NCBI GenBank assembly: GCA_035540495.1
Contig: DATLGL010000020.1
Location: forward strand, 1-13,134
DNA: 13,134 nt
Direction of reading: 5' to 3'
DNA from: DASVEG01 sp035540495
GTDB taxonomy: Bacteria; Actinomycetota; Acidimicrobiia; Acidimicrobiales; CADCTF01
Part shown: positions 1 through 6,763 of the stretch, piece after piece
Position numbering within the stretch: the stretch's first letter is position 1
Layout of the letters: each line of letters begins with the position of its first letter
Program-made: the position numbers and the translations under genes
The notes under the pieces: model-generated
Databases searched by the model: none
Told to the model about the DNA's origin: nothing
The model's input: only the letters and a program-made list of their open reading frames with translations

Positions 1-141
1 CAATGGCGCTGTCCCCCGGGTTGGCCGGCGTCTGGTTGGCACCGACACCGTCCCGCCCGGGGGACACGCGCACGTGGATCACATCAACGAGGTGGAGACT
101 TTCGATGGCCACGAACGGGGACTTTCACATGGCCACGGACA
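1..141. mobile_element. Terminus of a second IS21-family-like element (runs off left edge)
   Basis: Read on the minus strand from position 141 leftward, this stretch begins TGTCCGTGGCCATG. The two ends of the intact IS21 element in this window begin TGTCAATGGCCAAT and TGTCGGCGGCCATG, so the terminal pattern TGTC-N3-GGCCA is shared. Two further direct repeats of the form GG(A/G)GACTTTC..ATGGCCACG lie at 94-112 and 117-136 with a 23-bp period, matching the iterated end repeats of IS21 elements. The protease reading frame loses family-like sequence at this point. No transposase is visible because only the end lies inside the window. The repeat sequence differs from that of the 3938-6646 element, so it is a different, related insertion sequence. 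The assignment is inference from pattern similarity. Confidence 0.55.
11..65. repeat. 10-bp perfect inverted repeat with 35-nt loop
   Basis: GTCCCCCGGG at 11-20 is exactly complementary to CCCGGGGGAC at 56-65. It lies inside the proposed IS end, so it may be a subterminal transposase site or a terminator-like hairpin protecting the element. No T tract follows on either strand. Confidence 0.5.
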
Positions 142-1244
142 CTTCGACCTCGTCCGAGGTCAGGGAGTAGCCGATGTCAGGGTTCAAGGCAGAGCGGGCG
201 AACACCACACCGATGACGCTGCGGCATCCACCACGGGTCCACCCGAGTTGCCTGGCTCAACATCGGCGCGCAGGACGTAGATCGTGCGCGTGGTGAGACA
301 ACGACCGCAAATGTCACGGCCCAACGCGTCGCGCCGGGAGAGCACGGCTGCGCCATCGGCACGGAACGGCCCGCCTTCCGGATAGCCCATGACCACTCCA
401 TGGGCTCCTCGCCCCACAGGGGGTGCGAACGCGAGCGAGGGCGCTCGGAGCGTCGCTGCGTCAAGGACGGCAACGTCCATCCGCGGATCGAAGAAGATCG
501 CTCTCGCTCGATGCGTGACGCCGCGCCGGTCGATGACCGTGGGTCGCGTGACGCCGGCGACGACGTGCGCGTTCGTACGACGAGCCCACGACCGACGATG
601 AAGCCCGAGCCGCGTTGAGTGGCGCCGCACGCGTCGCCGGTGATCTGCACCACCGACGGGCGGGCCCTCGCTAGAGCGGCGCGCACGACTGCGTCCGGTG
701 GCGCTGGAAGGTCCGGTGGAGGGTCGGGCTCGAGCCCGGCAAAGACCTCCGGGAATCCGAGCGGATCGAGGAGTCGTCCGATGCGAGCGAAGAGCGAGGA
801 AGTGGGTGGCAGGACGGCGTCTGCGGCGCGGAGGACGACCGACTGCTGGATCGCGCTCGTCACAGCCGGGTGCGGAATGCGCGCTACGACACCGGCGACG
901 AGCGAGCAGACCAGCAGCGTCGCAGCACCAGCCAACACCGCCCCGGCTCCGGCGTCGATCAGTCCGAGACGTGCGCGTTGCATGGCACGCCAGGCGCGGA
1001 CTCCAAGGATCCTTGCGAGGCTGGTCGTCGCGGCAGGGACGACGACGAGAGTGGCAATAAGCAAGACCATCTGCGCCGTCGCGTCATCACCTAGCTCCCG
1101 GACGTGTGGTGCAAGGCCGGCGGCCAGAGCAAGGCCGCCCCACAGTCCAGCGAAAGAGATGACCTGCGATGCGGCACCCAGAGCGAGCCCGTGAACCACT
1201 GCGCCTGCGAGCAGCGCAACAACCAACAGGTCGACTGCGTTCAT
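125..1244 (-). pseudogene. MarP-like membrane serine protease (CvpA + trypsin-like), two frameshifts and truncated 3' end
   Basis: The ATG at 1244 has GGAGGGG upstream. The first ~125 residues are CvpA-like with about four hydrophobic segments, followed by a linker and a chymotrypsin-like protease domain, the architecture of mycobacterial MarP (periplasmic acid-stress protease). The frame breaks after GSGFIVGRGLVV; one missing base near 578-580 moves the reading into TNAHVVAG. A second missing base near 220 moves it from GGPVVDAA into VIGVVFARSALNPDIGYSLTSDEV. Joined, the catalytic triad is complete: His in TNAHVV (about residue 227), Asp in DPRMDVAVL (257) and Ser in GNSGGP (334). After SDEV the sequence enters the proposed IS terminus and stops at 125. 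MarP homologues continue about 20 residues further, including the cysteine expected to pair with the one seen in DACGATQ, so that partner is lost. It lies 94 bp downstream of the KaiC-like gene and may be co-transcribed. The frameshifts could be real decay or sequencing errors; the truncation is independent of them. Confidence 0.75.
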
Positions 1245-1338
1245 CGCGCTGCGGCCCCGCCCCTCCGGCTGAAGAGCAATGACGGGCACGCGCCGGGCAC
1301 GCTCCCCTTCGGCTTGCGGACCGTTGGGCAGCGAAGGT

Positions 1339-2784
1339 TCAGAACAACTCCTCGATCGCCTCGAAAGGCTCCCCGATCTCCATGCTGCGGTCCGTCATCC
1401 GGAACTCCCGGACGGCGCGGTCGTGATCCGATCCGCGCATCTTCAGTACCTGCACGCCCCGGCGCATCTCACCGGCGACAGGGACGTAGTGAAGAAGCGT
1501 GATGGCATCGCTGATGGTTGATACGTGCAGGTCGCTGGCCGCATCGGCGGTGAGAAAGCGATTCACGCTGCTCGTGACCATTCCAAGCATTGAGTTGAGC
1601 TTCATGTGCAACGTCAGCCCGAGCACGTATTCGCGAAAGCTCTTCACCGTCGAGATGCGCTGCAGCGCGGTGAGGCTGTCGATCGCGACCCGGTCGGGGC
1701 GGAACTCCTCGATTGTCGCCTTCATGCGCTGGAGGTGATCCTCCAGCGATGCGGCCTCCGGCGCCTCGGCGACGATGCACAGCTTGCCGTCTGCCTCCAT
1801 CGATGCAAGATCCAATCCCCACGCCGCCGCGTTGCGGATGAGTTGGTCTCTGCTCTCTTCGAAGGAGTGCAATAGCGCCCGCTCGCCCGCGCGAACGCCA
1901 CCGCCGACGAAATGCGCGGCAAGGAACGACTTCCCGGTCCCCGTTGGGCCGGCGACCAGCCATAGCGAGCGCTTGAACAACCCACCGTGGAACATCTCGT
2001 CGAGCGGGCCGACCCCTGTGCTGAGGCGCTCGGTCGACGCTCTGTAGCCGATCGAGGCAATCGCAACCGGTACGACCACGATGCCGTCCTCGAGCAGCGT
2101 GAAGAGGTGCTCGCCCTTGAGGTGCGAGCACCCACGCATCTTGAGGACCTCGATCGTGCGCCGACGCTTCTCGCCGTCCAACGCGTTCCGAAGGATCACC
2201 ACGTTGTCGGCAACGAACTCCTCGAAGCCGAGCTTCGCTATCGGCCCGTAGTCCTCCAACCGTTCGGCCGTCATCACCGTGGTGACGCCAGCGGACTCGA
2301 GCGCCGAAGCCATCTGGAACAGCGCCTGCCGCGCCGGCGCCACCTTGTCGAACTGGGCCACGAGAGCTCCGACCGAATCGATGGCGACGCGTTTGGCGCC
2401 GATCCCTGCGATCACCGATGCGATGCGATCGAGGAGCGGCCCGAGGTCGTAGTCACCTCCGGTGAACACGGTGTCGATGTCGTGGCGCGGCGAGGCGTCG
2501 ACGAACGCCCACGACCCTGCCGCCTCCCACGACTCGATGTCCCAGCCGAACGCGAGCATGTTTCGACGAAGGGCGTGCGGCCGCTCTTCGAAGGTGACGA
2601 ACACCCCGGGCTCTCCAGCGGCGACGCCAGTGGCGAGGAACTGTGCGGCAAAGACGGTCTGCCCGCTGCCCGCCGTCCCGGCCACGAGCGTGAGGCGATC
2701 CCTCGGAAGGCCCCCGTGGGTTATTAGGTCGAGGCCGGGGATCCCGTCTTCAACTCGATCGACCTCGTGGTGCAGAGTCGGCAT
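1339..2784 (-). CDS. KaiC-like double-domain RecA-fold ATPase
   Basis: A 481-residue protein with two tandem KaiC domains (about 10-240 and 250-475). Domain 1 has a Walker A-like GTAGSGQT (36-43) in which the usual Lys is Gln, a FEE catalytic pair (E66/E67), Walker B RVAIDS (132-137) and the KaiC signature LKMRG (214-218). Domain 2 has an intact GPTGTGKS (279-286), FEE (308-310), RVAIDS (365-370) and LKMRGSDHD. The segment SDLHVSTISD aligns with the cyanobacterial KaiC phosphorylation loop TDSHISTITD, giving S422/T423 for S431/T432 and S417 for T426. The protein ends soon after MEIGEPFEAIEEL, so the KaiA-binding tail of cyanobacterial KaiC (519 residues) is absent. Its ATG directly follows the TGA of the upstream phosphatase-KaiB gene, implying translational coupling. 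The family couples ATP hydrolysis and autophosphorylation to output partners; a true circadian role here is not shown. Confidence 0.93.
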   Translation of the reverse strand: MPTLHHEVDRVEDGIPGLDLITHGGLPRDRLTLVAGTAGSGQTVFAAQFLATGVAAGEPGVFVTFEERPHALRRNMLAFGWDIESWEAAGSWAFVDASPRHDIDTVFTGGDYDLGPLLDRIASVIAGIGAKRVAIDSVGALVAQFDKVAPARQALFQMASALESAGVTTVMTAERLEDYGPIAKLGFEEFVADNVVILRNALDGEKRRRTIEVLKMRGCSHLKGEHLFTLLEDGIVVVPVAIASIGYRASTERLSTGVGPLDEMFHGGLFKRSLWLVAGPTGTGKSFLAAHFVGGGVRAGERALLHSFEESRDQLIRNAAAWGLDLASMEADGKLCIVAEAPEAASLEDHLQRMKATIEEFRPDRVAIDSLTALQRISTVKSFREYVLGLTLHMKLNSMLGMVTSSVNRFLTADAASDLHVSTISDAITLLHYVPVAGEMRRGVQVLKMRGSDHDRAVREFRMTDRSMEIGEPFEAIEELF

Positions 2785-3777
2785 TCAGTTCTCCGCCGGC
2801 GGTAGTGGGAGCTGGAGCAGCGTTGCCAGTTCGGTGACAGATGTCAGATTGCCGACGACCCGAACGAGCGGGGCTGGTGAGACACGAACGACCGTCGGCG
2901 TCGCCATGACGCCGCCGCCCGTGACATCGACGTCGCGGTCGGCGACGTCGACAACCTCGAAGCGAACGTCAAGCAGGGTTCGGAGCCGGCCGGCGAGTTC
3001 TCGGACGAGCGATTCGGTGTGCGTCGAGCGGAGGTCGCGGCGATCGACGTAGACGCGCAGCCGGACGGGCGTCATCGGTGTGCTGCTCCTCGAAGCGGTG
3101 ATGCGAGCAGACAGCACCGTCACGTCGTCGGCCGGTTCGCCGAAACGCTCGAGCGCTCGGCGGGCGAGTTCGGACGCCCAAGCCGTGCCGGAGGTGAGCT
3201 CGGCACAAAGCTCCGCGAGACCGCGCAAGGAATCGTCGAGCGAACGGCCGCGTCGCTCCACCAGGCCGTCTGTGTAGAGGAACAGCGTCGCGTCCTGCTG
3301 GAGCCGTCGCGTGTGGAGCCGTCGCTTCGCGGCGATGCCGAGGAGCGGATCGGCGTGCCCGTCGACGACTTCCACACCGCTCGTCGTAGCCAGAAGCGGC
3401 GGGAGGTGGCCCGCGTTCACGAGCCGCACCTCGCGGCTCGCCGGGTCGATCACCACACAAGTAGCCGTGGCGATGATGGGCTCGTCCCGGGGCTCGCCTC
3501 TTCCCAGCATCCCGTCGAGTCCCTCGAACACCTTCACTGGATCGTGGCCGGCATTGAACGCTTGACGGATCTCGGCTCGCAACTGATCGGCAATGGCCGC
3601 CGCCCTTGGACCGAATCCCGGCGCGTCCCCGACGACGATCGCCGTGCACCCGTCCCTCAGGTCGATGACGTCATGGAAGTCGCCCGCAGCATCGCCCGCC
3701 ATGGGCCTCCAGCAGGTCTCGACGACGGCGGAATGCACGGTTGTCGTGCTGGTCCGCCACCTATCCGGCATCGGCAC
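2785..3777 (-). CDS. PP2C/SpoIIE-type phosphatase fused to a C-terminal KaiB-like domain
   Basis: A 330-residue protein. Residues ~15-228 are a SpoIIE/RsbU phosphatase: GDAAGDFHD (D33, D36), VVGDAPGFG (D51), NAGHLPPLL, FLYTDGLVE (D170) and DDVTVLSARI (D217/D218) supply the metal-binding acidic residues, so activity is plausible. Residues ~237-326 read LRVYVDRRDLRST ... FEVVDVAD ... GVMATPTVVRVSPAPLVRVVGNLT. This matches KaiB (LKLYVAGN ... VIDV ... ILATPTLAKVLPPPVRRIIGDLS) in length and order of motifs, so the C-terminus is a KaiB/thioredoxin-like domain. The start may be GTG 3777 or ATG 3771, two codons later; neither has a strong ribosome binding site. The KaiC-like gene follows immediately, which supports a KaiB-KaiC interaction. 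Enzymes of this phosphatase family usually act on phosphorylated anti-anti-sigma (STAS) proteins, but no such gene is in the window. The domain calls are strong; the control of phosphatase by KaiC is inference. Confidence 0.88.
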   Translation of the reverse strand: MPMPDRWRTSTTTVHSAVVETCWRPMAGDAAGDFHDVIDLRDGCTAIVVGDAPGFGPRAAAIADQLRAEIRQAFNAGHDPVKVFEGLDGMLGRGEPRDEPIIATATCVVIDPASREVRLVNAGHLPPLLATTSGVEVVDGHADPLLGIAAKRRLHTRRLQQDATLFLYTDGLVERRGRSLDDSLRGLAELCAELTSGTAWASELARRALERFGEPADDVTVLSARITASRSSTPMTPVRLRVYVDRRDLRSTHTESLVRELAGRLRTLLDVRFEVVDVADRDVDVTGGGVMATPTVVRVSPAPLVRVVGNLTSVTELATLLQLPLPPAEN

Positions 3778-3937
3778 CTGGCCCCAACCTGCTCAGGATC
3801 GTTGAGCTGTGACTTCGACATGCGCCCATGACAATCCCGGTCTGTACAAGATCCATCGCGTACGGCTCGCCGGGTCTGGGGCTTGCCACAGCGACTGACC
3901 GGGTCTGGGGCCAGCGCGCCTGGCCTCGAAGGTAGCC
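3778..3937. other. Upstream region of the phosphatase-KaiB operon, with 12-bp direct repeats
   Basis: Non-coding stretch between the phosphatase-KaiB start and the IS left end. It contains a perfect 12-bp direct repeat, CCGGGTCTGGGG, at 3870-3881 and 3899-3910 (29-bp period). Promoter elements for the minus-strand operon should lie here, but I see no convincing -35/-10 pair. The repeats could be operator half-sites or remnants of an older element. Confidence 0.4.
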
Positions 3938-4046
3938 TGTCAATGGCCAATGGGATCTGCCCGCTGACGGCCAACAGAACTGCCCAGAGACGGCCACGGG
4001 ATTGCCCGGAGACGGCCAGTAGTTCTGCCCCAGGTTCAACTGGCCA
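3938..4046. repeat. Left-end multiple terminal repeats of the IS21 element
   Basis: After the terminal TGTCAATGGCCA, four units follow: CTGCCCGCTGACGGCCA at 3957-3973, CTGCCCAGAGACGGCCA at 3980-3996, TTGCCCGGAGACGGCCA at 4002-4018 and a degenerate CTGCCCC...TGGCCA at 4025-4046. Spacing is 22-23 bp, close to two helical turns, as expected for an array of transposase binding sites. The last unit overlaps the 3' end of istB. Confidence 0.85.
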
Positions 4047-4791
4047 GCGGCTTCACCCCCTTCCCACGTGTGGCTTGGGTGAGCCGGATCGAGTCGCCGG
4101 CGGTGAGCACGACGTGAGCGTGGTGCAGAAGCCGGTCGACGGTGGCGTTCGCAATGGTCTTCGGCATGAGCTCGTCGAAGCCGCTCGGATGGAGATTCGA
4201 GCTGATGGCGAGGGAGCGCCGTTCGTAGGCGGCGTCGACGACGCGATAGAGAGCCTCCGCGGTCTCGCTCGAGACCGGAAGGAGCCCGATGTCATCGATC
4301 ACGATGACGTCGGCGCGCATGATGCGCCGGATCGCACGGCTGGTGGTGTCGTCGGCCCGGTGGCGCCGGACGAGAGCGCCGAGGGCCTCGAGGCTGAACC
4401 AGCTGACGTGGTGGCCGGCGTCGATTGCGGCCTGGCCCAGCGCTTCGAGGAAGTGCGTCTTGCCGGTGCCTGACGGACCGCAAACGACCAAATTCTCGTG
4501 GCGCTCGACCCACTCGAGGGTGCGCAGCGAGCGCTGGGTGGGTGCGGCGATGGAGCTGATCGAGTCGTCCCAGGCCTCGAAGGTCTTGCCGGTGGGGAAC
4601 CCCGCGGCCTTGCGGCGAGAGGCGATGGAGGAGCGCTGCCGGCCGGCGAGCTCTTCGGTGAGGAGTGCCCGGACCGCCTCGGCCTTGGCGGTGGCGAGCA
4701 GTTCCGGGGCGTGGCGGCGCATGTGGGGCAGGCGCAGCTCCCGCAGGAACTCGACCACCTCGTCGACGGGGGCGGCGCTCACCACTGGCAC
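4036..4791 (-). CDS. istB: IS21 helper ATPase IstB
   Basis: A 251-residue AAA+ ATPase, normal length for IstB, which assembles on target DNA and recruits the IstA transposase for strand transfer. Walker A is GPSGTGKT (105-112), Walker B is DVIVIDDIG (161-169), a sensor-like SSNLHPSGF lies at 197-205 and a DR arginine-finger pair at 219-220. The N-terminal ~80 residues form the usual helical IstB domain (EFLRELRLPHMRRHAPELL). Candidate starts are GTG 4791 and GTG 4782. The latter overlaps the stop of the preceding small ORF as GTGA, repeating the arrangement between istA and the small ORF, so 4782 may be the real start. The gene appears intact and ends inside the left-end repeats. Confidence 0.93.
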   Translation of the reverse strand: MPVVSAAPVDEVVEFLRELRLPHMRRHAPELLATAKAEAVRALLTEELAGRQRSSIASRRKAAGFPTGKTFEAWDDSISSIAAPTQRSLRTLEWVERHENLVVCGPSGTGKTHFLEALGQAAIDAGHHVSWFSLEALGALVRRHRADDTTSRAIRRIMRADVIVIDDIGLLPVSSETAEALYRVVDAAYERRSLAISSNLHPSGFDELMPKTIANATVDRLLHHAHVVLTAGDSIRLTQATRGKGVKPLAS

Positions 4792-4979
4792 CCGCCGAGG
4801 TTGTCGATGAAGCGGCTCAGGTCGTCGCGCACAGCCCCGAGAGACATCCCCCAGCCCGTGTGGCGGGCCAGGCTCGCATCGAGGCGGGCACGATCACGGT
4901 CGAACCAGCGGCGGAGGAGGTCGAGGACCTCGACGAGCTCGAGCGCGTCGTCGGCGTCGAGGGTCACCGGCGCGCTCAC
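4779..4979 (-). CDS. 66-residue protein encoded between istA and istB
   Basis: The GTG at 4979 overlaps the istA TGA as GTGA, and the stop at 4779 overlaps a GTG start of istB in the same way, so the small ORF is locked into the operon by translational coupling. The product begins VSAPVTLDADDALELVEVLD and continues LLRRWFDRDRARLDASLARH to end IDNLGGCQW. It is acidic to mixed in charge, apparently all-helical, with no signal peptide or membrane segment. Canonical IS21 has only istA and istB. I do not recognise a named family; a small adaptor between transposase and ATPase, or a DNA-binding accessory protein, are guesses only. The coupling at both ends is the main support for it being a gene. 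Confidence 0.65.
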   Translation of the reverse strand: MSAPVTLDADDALELVEVLDLLRRWFDRDRARLDASLARHTGWGMSLGAVRDDLSRFIDNLGGCQW

Positions 4980-6458
4980 CGCCCGAAGCCTTCCCAGACG
5001 CCGGTGCCGCCCTGGAGCGAGTGCTCCTCGCTGGCGTTGTGCTCCTGGCCCGCCGGCTGGGAGGCGAGGATCGAGGAGAGGTCGTCCTCTGCGAAGCGGC
5101 CGTAGATGGCGGCATGGCCGAGGGCCCAGTCGACGCGCTCGGCCCCGTGCAGGCGTGCGAGCTCGACCGCCGCGGCCATCTTCACCCGCACCCGTGATGC
5201 CCCGGCCGCGCCCGCTTCGACCAGCCACAGCCGGGCACCCTCGCCGAGGGAGAGGAACTCCTCTTCGCGGGCATTGGCCGGCTTCGGCACACGAGCCAGC
5301 GCTCCGGCCGGGCGGGGCGGGTAGTGCGCGTCGTCGATGCGGGGATGGCCGGGCGTGGAGAGACGATGCCGCGCAACCTCTGTCGCGCCTCGGCCGGTGA
5401 CGTGGGTGATCACCAGCTCGTCGCCTTCGACCCGGGCCCACACCGTCTCATCGGCGAGGGTGTGGGGCACCGAGTAGCTGACCCCGCCATAGGAGATGGT
5501 CGCCGACCACGACACCTTGCGGGTCTCGCCGAAGGCCGCGGTGTAGGCGCGCTCGGGCAGGCGGTGGAGATGAGCGCGCTCCTCGGCGAGCATCTCCACC
5601 GGCGCACGACGCGTCGCCCGGTGCGGGGCGCTCGTTGACCTCGGCCATGAACGCCTCGCAGGCCTCGACGAGCTCGGACCAGCTCGAGTACTCCTCGCGC
5701 AGGTTCGCCTCGGTCGGCACCAGGTCGGCCTTGGCCACCCGCACCGTCGCCTCGCTTCCTCCCTTGGACTCGGGATCGGCAGGCAGGCAGGTCGCGATCG
5801 TCACGCCGTAGTGAGAGGCGGCCGCGACGATGCGCGGGTTGCGCACGGCGATACCGGCCACGTGGTCGGTGGTGACGGTGCGCTCGTTGTCGGTCAGCAA
5901 ATACGTCGGCGCGCCGCCCCAGGCGCGCATCGAGCGATCAAGACGGGCGATCACCGTCGGCAGCGTCTTGTCCCAGGTCGGGATCGCCACCCGATGGCGG
6001 CACCAGGCGAGCCACGCGCAGAACAGCGAGCTGCGCCGCCCGCAGATGCGCGGGCCCTCGCCCCAGTCCCACTGCGCCCACATGCCGGGCTCGGGGATCC
6101 ACGGCCGGTACACGCGCCGGTTGCCCTTCGCATGGAGGTCCTTGGCCTCCGCGACCGCCCGGCGCACGGTGCGCTCCGAGCCGTCGAAGCCGAGAGCGCA
6201 CAGCTTGTCGAAGACGACGTCGGCGCGGATCTTGGCGTTGGACCGCTCGACCCACTCCTCGATCTTGGCCATGAAGGGATCGCAGATCCGCTCCCTCCGG
6301 ATGGCCTCTCCTTCCACCGGCAACTCGCCGGCGTCGCGCTTGGCGACGTAGTCGGCGACGGTGTGATGTGAGCAGCCCACGAGCTCACCGGCGTCGCGGA
6401 AACTGCGCGTCAGGTCGAACGCTTCAAGAATGTTCATGATCTCCTCGCGAGACTTCAC
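4976..6458 (-). pseudogene. istA: IS21 transposase IstA, interrupted by a +1 frameshift
   Basis: DDE transposase of the IS21 family, about 490 residues if repaired. From GTG 6458 (AGGAGG five bases upstream) the protein has an N-terminal helix-turn-helix (ILEAFDLTRSFRDAGELVGC), then a retroviral-integrase-like core with D131 (MWAQWDWGE), D190 (YLLTDNERT) and E236 (ESKGGSEATV). The frame breaks after EVNERP: one extra base at about 5624 separates it from HRATRRAPVEMLAEERAHLH, which continues in another frame to the stop at 4976 as the C-terminal beta-barrel region (VSWSATISYGGVSYSVPHTL). A second in-frame start, ATG 6437, has its own GAGGAG, recalling the paired transposase/cointegrase starts of IS21 itself. 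No slippery heptamer is visible at the break, so it is decay or an error rather than programmed frameshifting. Confidence 0.9.
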
Positions 6459-6514
6459 CTGCTCCTCCTGGTCGATGCGTCTGGCTTGCACCGACAAGTC
6501 GACCCGGGAGGGGC

Positions 6515-6539
6515 GCCCGCCGGAGGGATCCCGGCGGGC
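6515..6539. repeat. 9-bp hairpin in the istA leader
   Basis: GCCCGCCGG at 6515-6523 pairs exactly with CCGGCGGGC at 6531-6539 across a 7-nt loop. It lies 57-81 bases upstream of the istA GTG and inside the right-end repeats. It could attenuate transcription entering the element from outside. No T run follows, so an ordinary intrinsic terminator is unlikely. Confidence 0.55.
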
Positions 6540-6551
6540 AACGGACGTCAA

Positions 6552-6646
6552 CGAGGGCAGATCACCTGGCCGCCACTGGGCAGTTCTGTTGGCACGCCCG
6601 GGCAGTTTCGTGACCGCCACTGGGCAGGATCTCATGGCCGCCGACA
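6552..6646. repeat. Right-end multiple terminal repeats of the IS21 element
   Basis: Units on the plus strand are TGGCCGCCACTGGGCAG at 6567-6583, TTGGCACGCCCGGGCAG at 6589-6605 and TGACCGCCACTGGGCAG at 6611-6627, then the terminal TGGCCGCCGACA at 6635-6646. A partial CGAGGGCAG lies at 6552-6560. Spacing is 22 bp. These are the inverted counterparts of the left-end units. Confidence 0.83.
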
Positions 6647-6718
6647 AGGGGGCGGCACGCGGCCCATCATTTGGTCACGCTCCCGGGAGGCACGCCGACT
6701 TCACTTGGCGCGGCACAT

Positions 6719-6736
6719 CGCCCGCTAACGCGGGCG
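6719..6736. repeat. 7-bp perfect hairpin just upstream of the LuxR-family gene
   Basis: CGCCCGC at 6719-6725 pairs with GCGGGCG at 6730-6736 around the loop TAAC. It ends 27 bases before the regulator's ATG, so it would lie in the 5' leader or be an operator. The rest of 6647-6763 shows no clear promoter boxes. Confidence 0.45.
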
Positions 6737-6763
6737 GGGAGATTCGATGCCGGTGAGAATGGG

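Larger units (their letters stand above)
3938..6646 (-). mobile_element. IS21-family insertion sequence, complete, about 2.7 kb
   Basis: The ends are defined by TGTCAATGGCCAAT at 3938 and its counterpart TGTCGGCGGCCATG read inward from 6646 on the minus strand. Each end carries an iterated repeat (CTGCCC..(G)GGCCA type) with 22-23 bp spacing, the hallmark of IS21 termini. Between them lie istA, a 66-residue ORF and istB, all on the minus strand. The flanks 3930-3937 (AGGTAGCC) and 6647-6654 (AGGGGGCG) are not identical, so I see no target-site duplication. That suggests later change at a flank, or an imperfectly placed end. The istA frameshift makes this copy probably non-autonomous unless it is a sequencing error. 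Confidence 0.88.

Noticed and set aside
1987..2727. 246-codon plus-strand frame opposite the KaiC-like gene
   Set aside because: No domain logic. The KaiC reading on the other strand explains the codon bias.
1339..3777. Calling the pair canonical kaiB and kaiC of a circadian clock
   Set aside because: No kaiA, the KaiB domain is fused to a phosphatase, the CI lysine is missing and the tail is short. Only family-level names are justified.
3957..4046. Short regularly spaced repeats resembling a CRISPR array
   Set aside because: The units are degenerate, only 17 bp, with 5-6-bp gaps, and mirror-image copies occur at the other IS end; they are IS21 terminal repeats.
5618..5630. Programmed frameshifting in istA
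   Set aside because: No slippery heptamer and no fitting downstream structure. IS21 istA is normally a single frame, so a simple indel is the better explanation.
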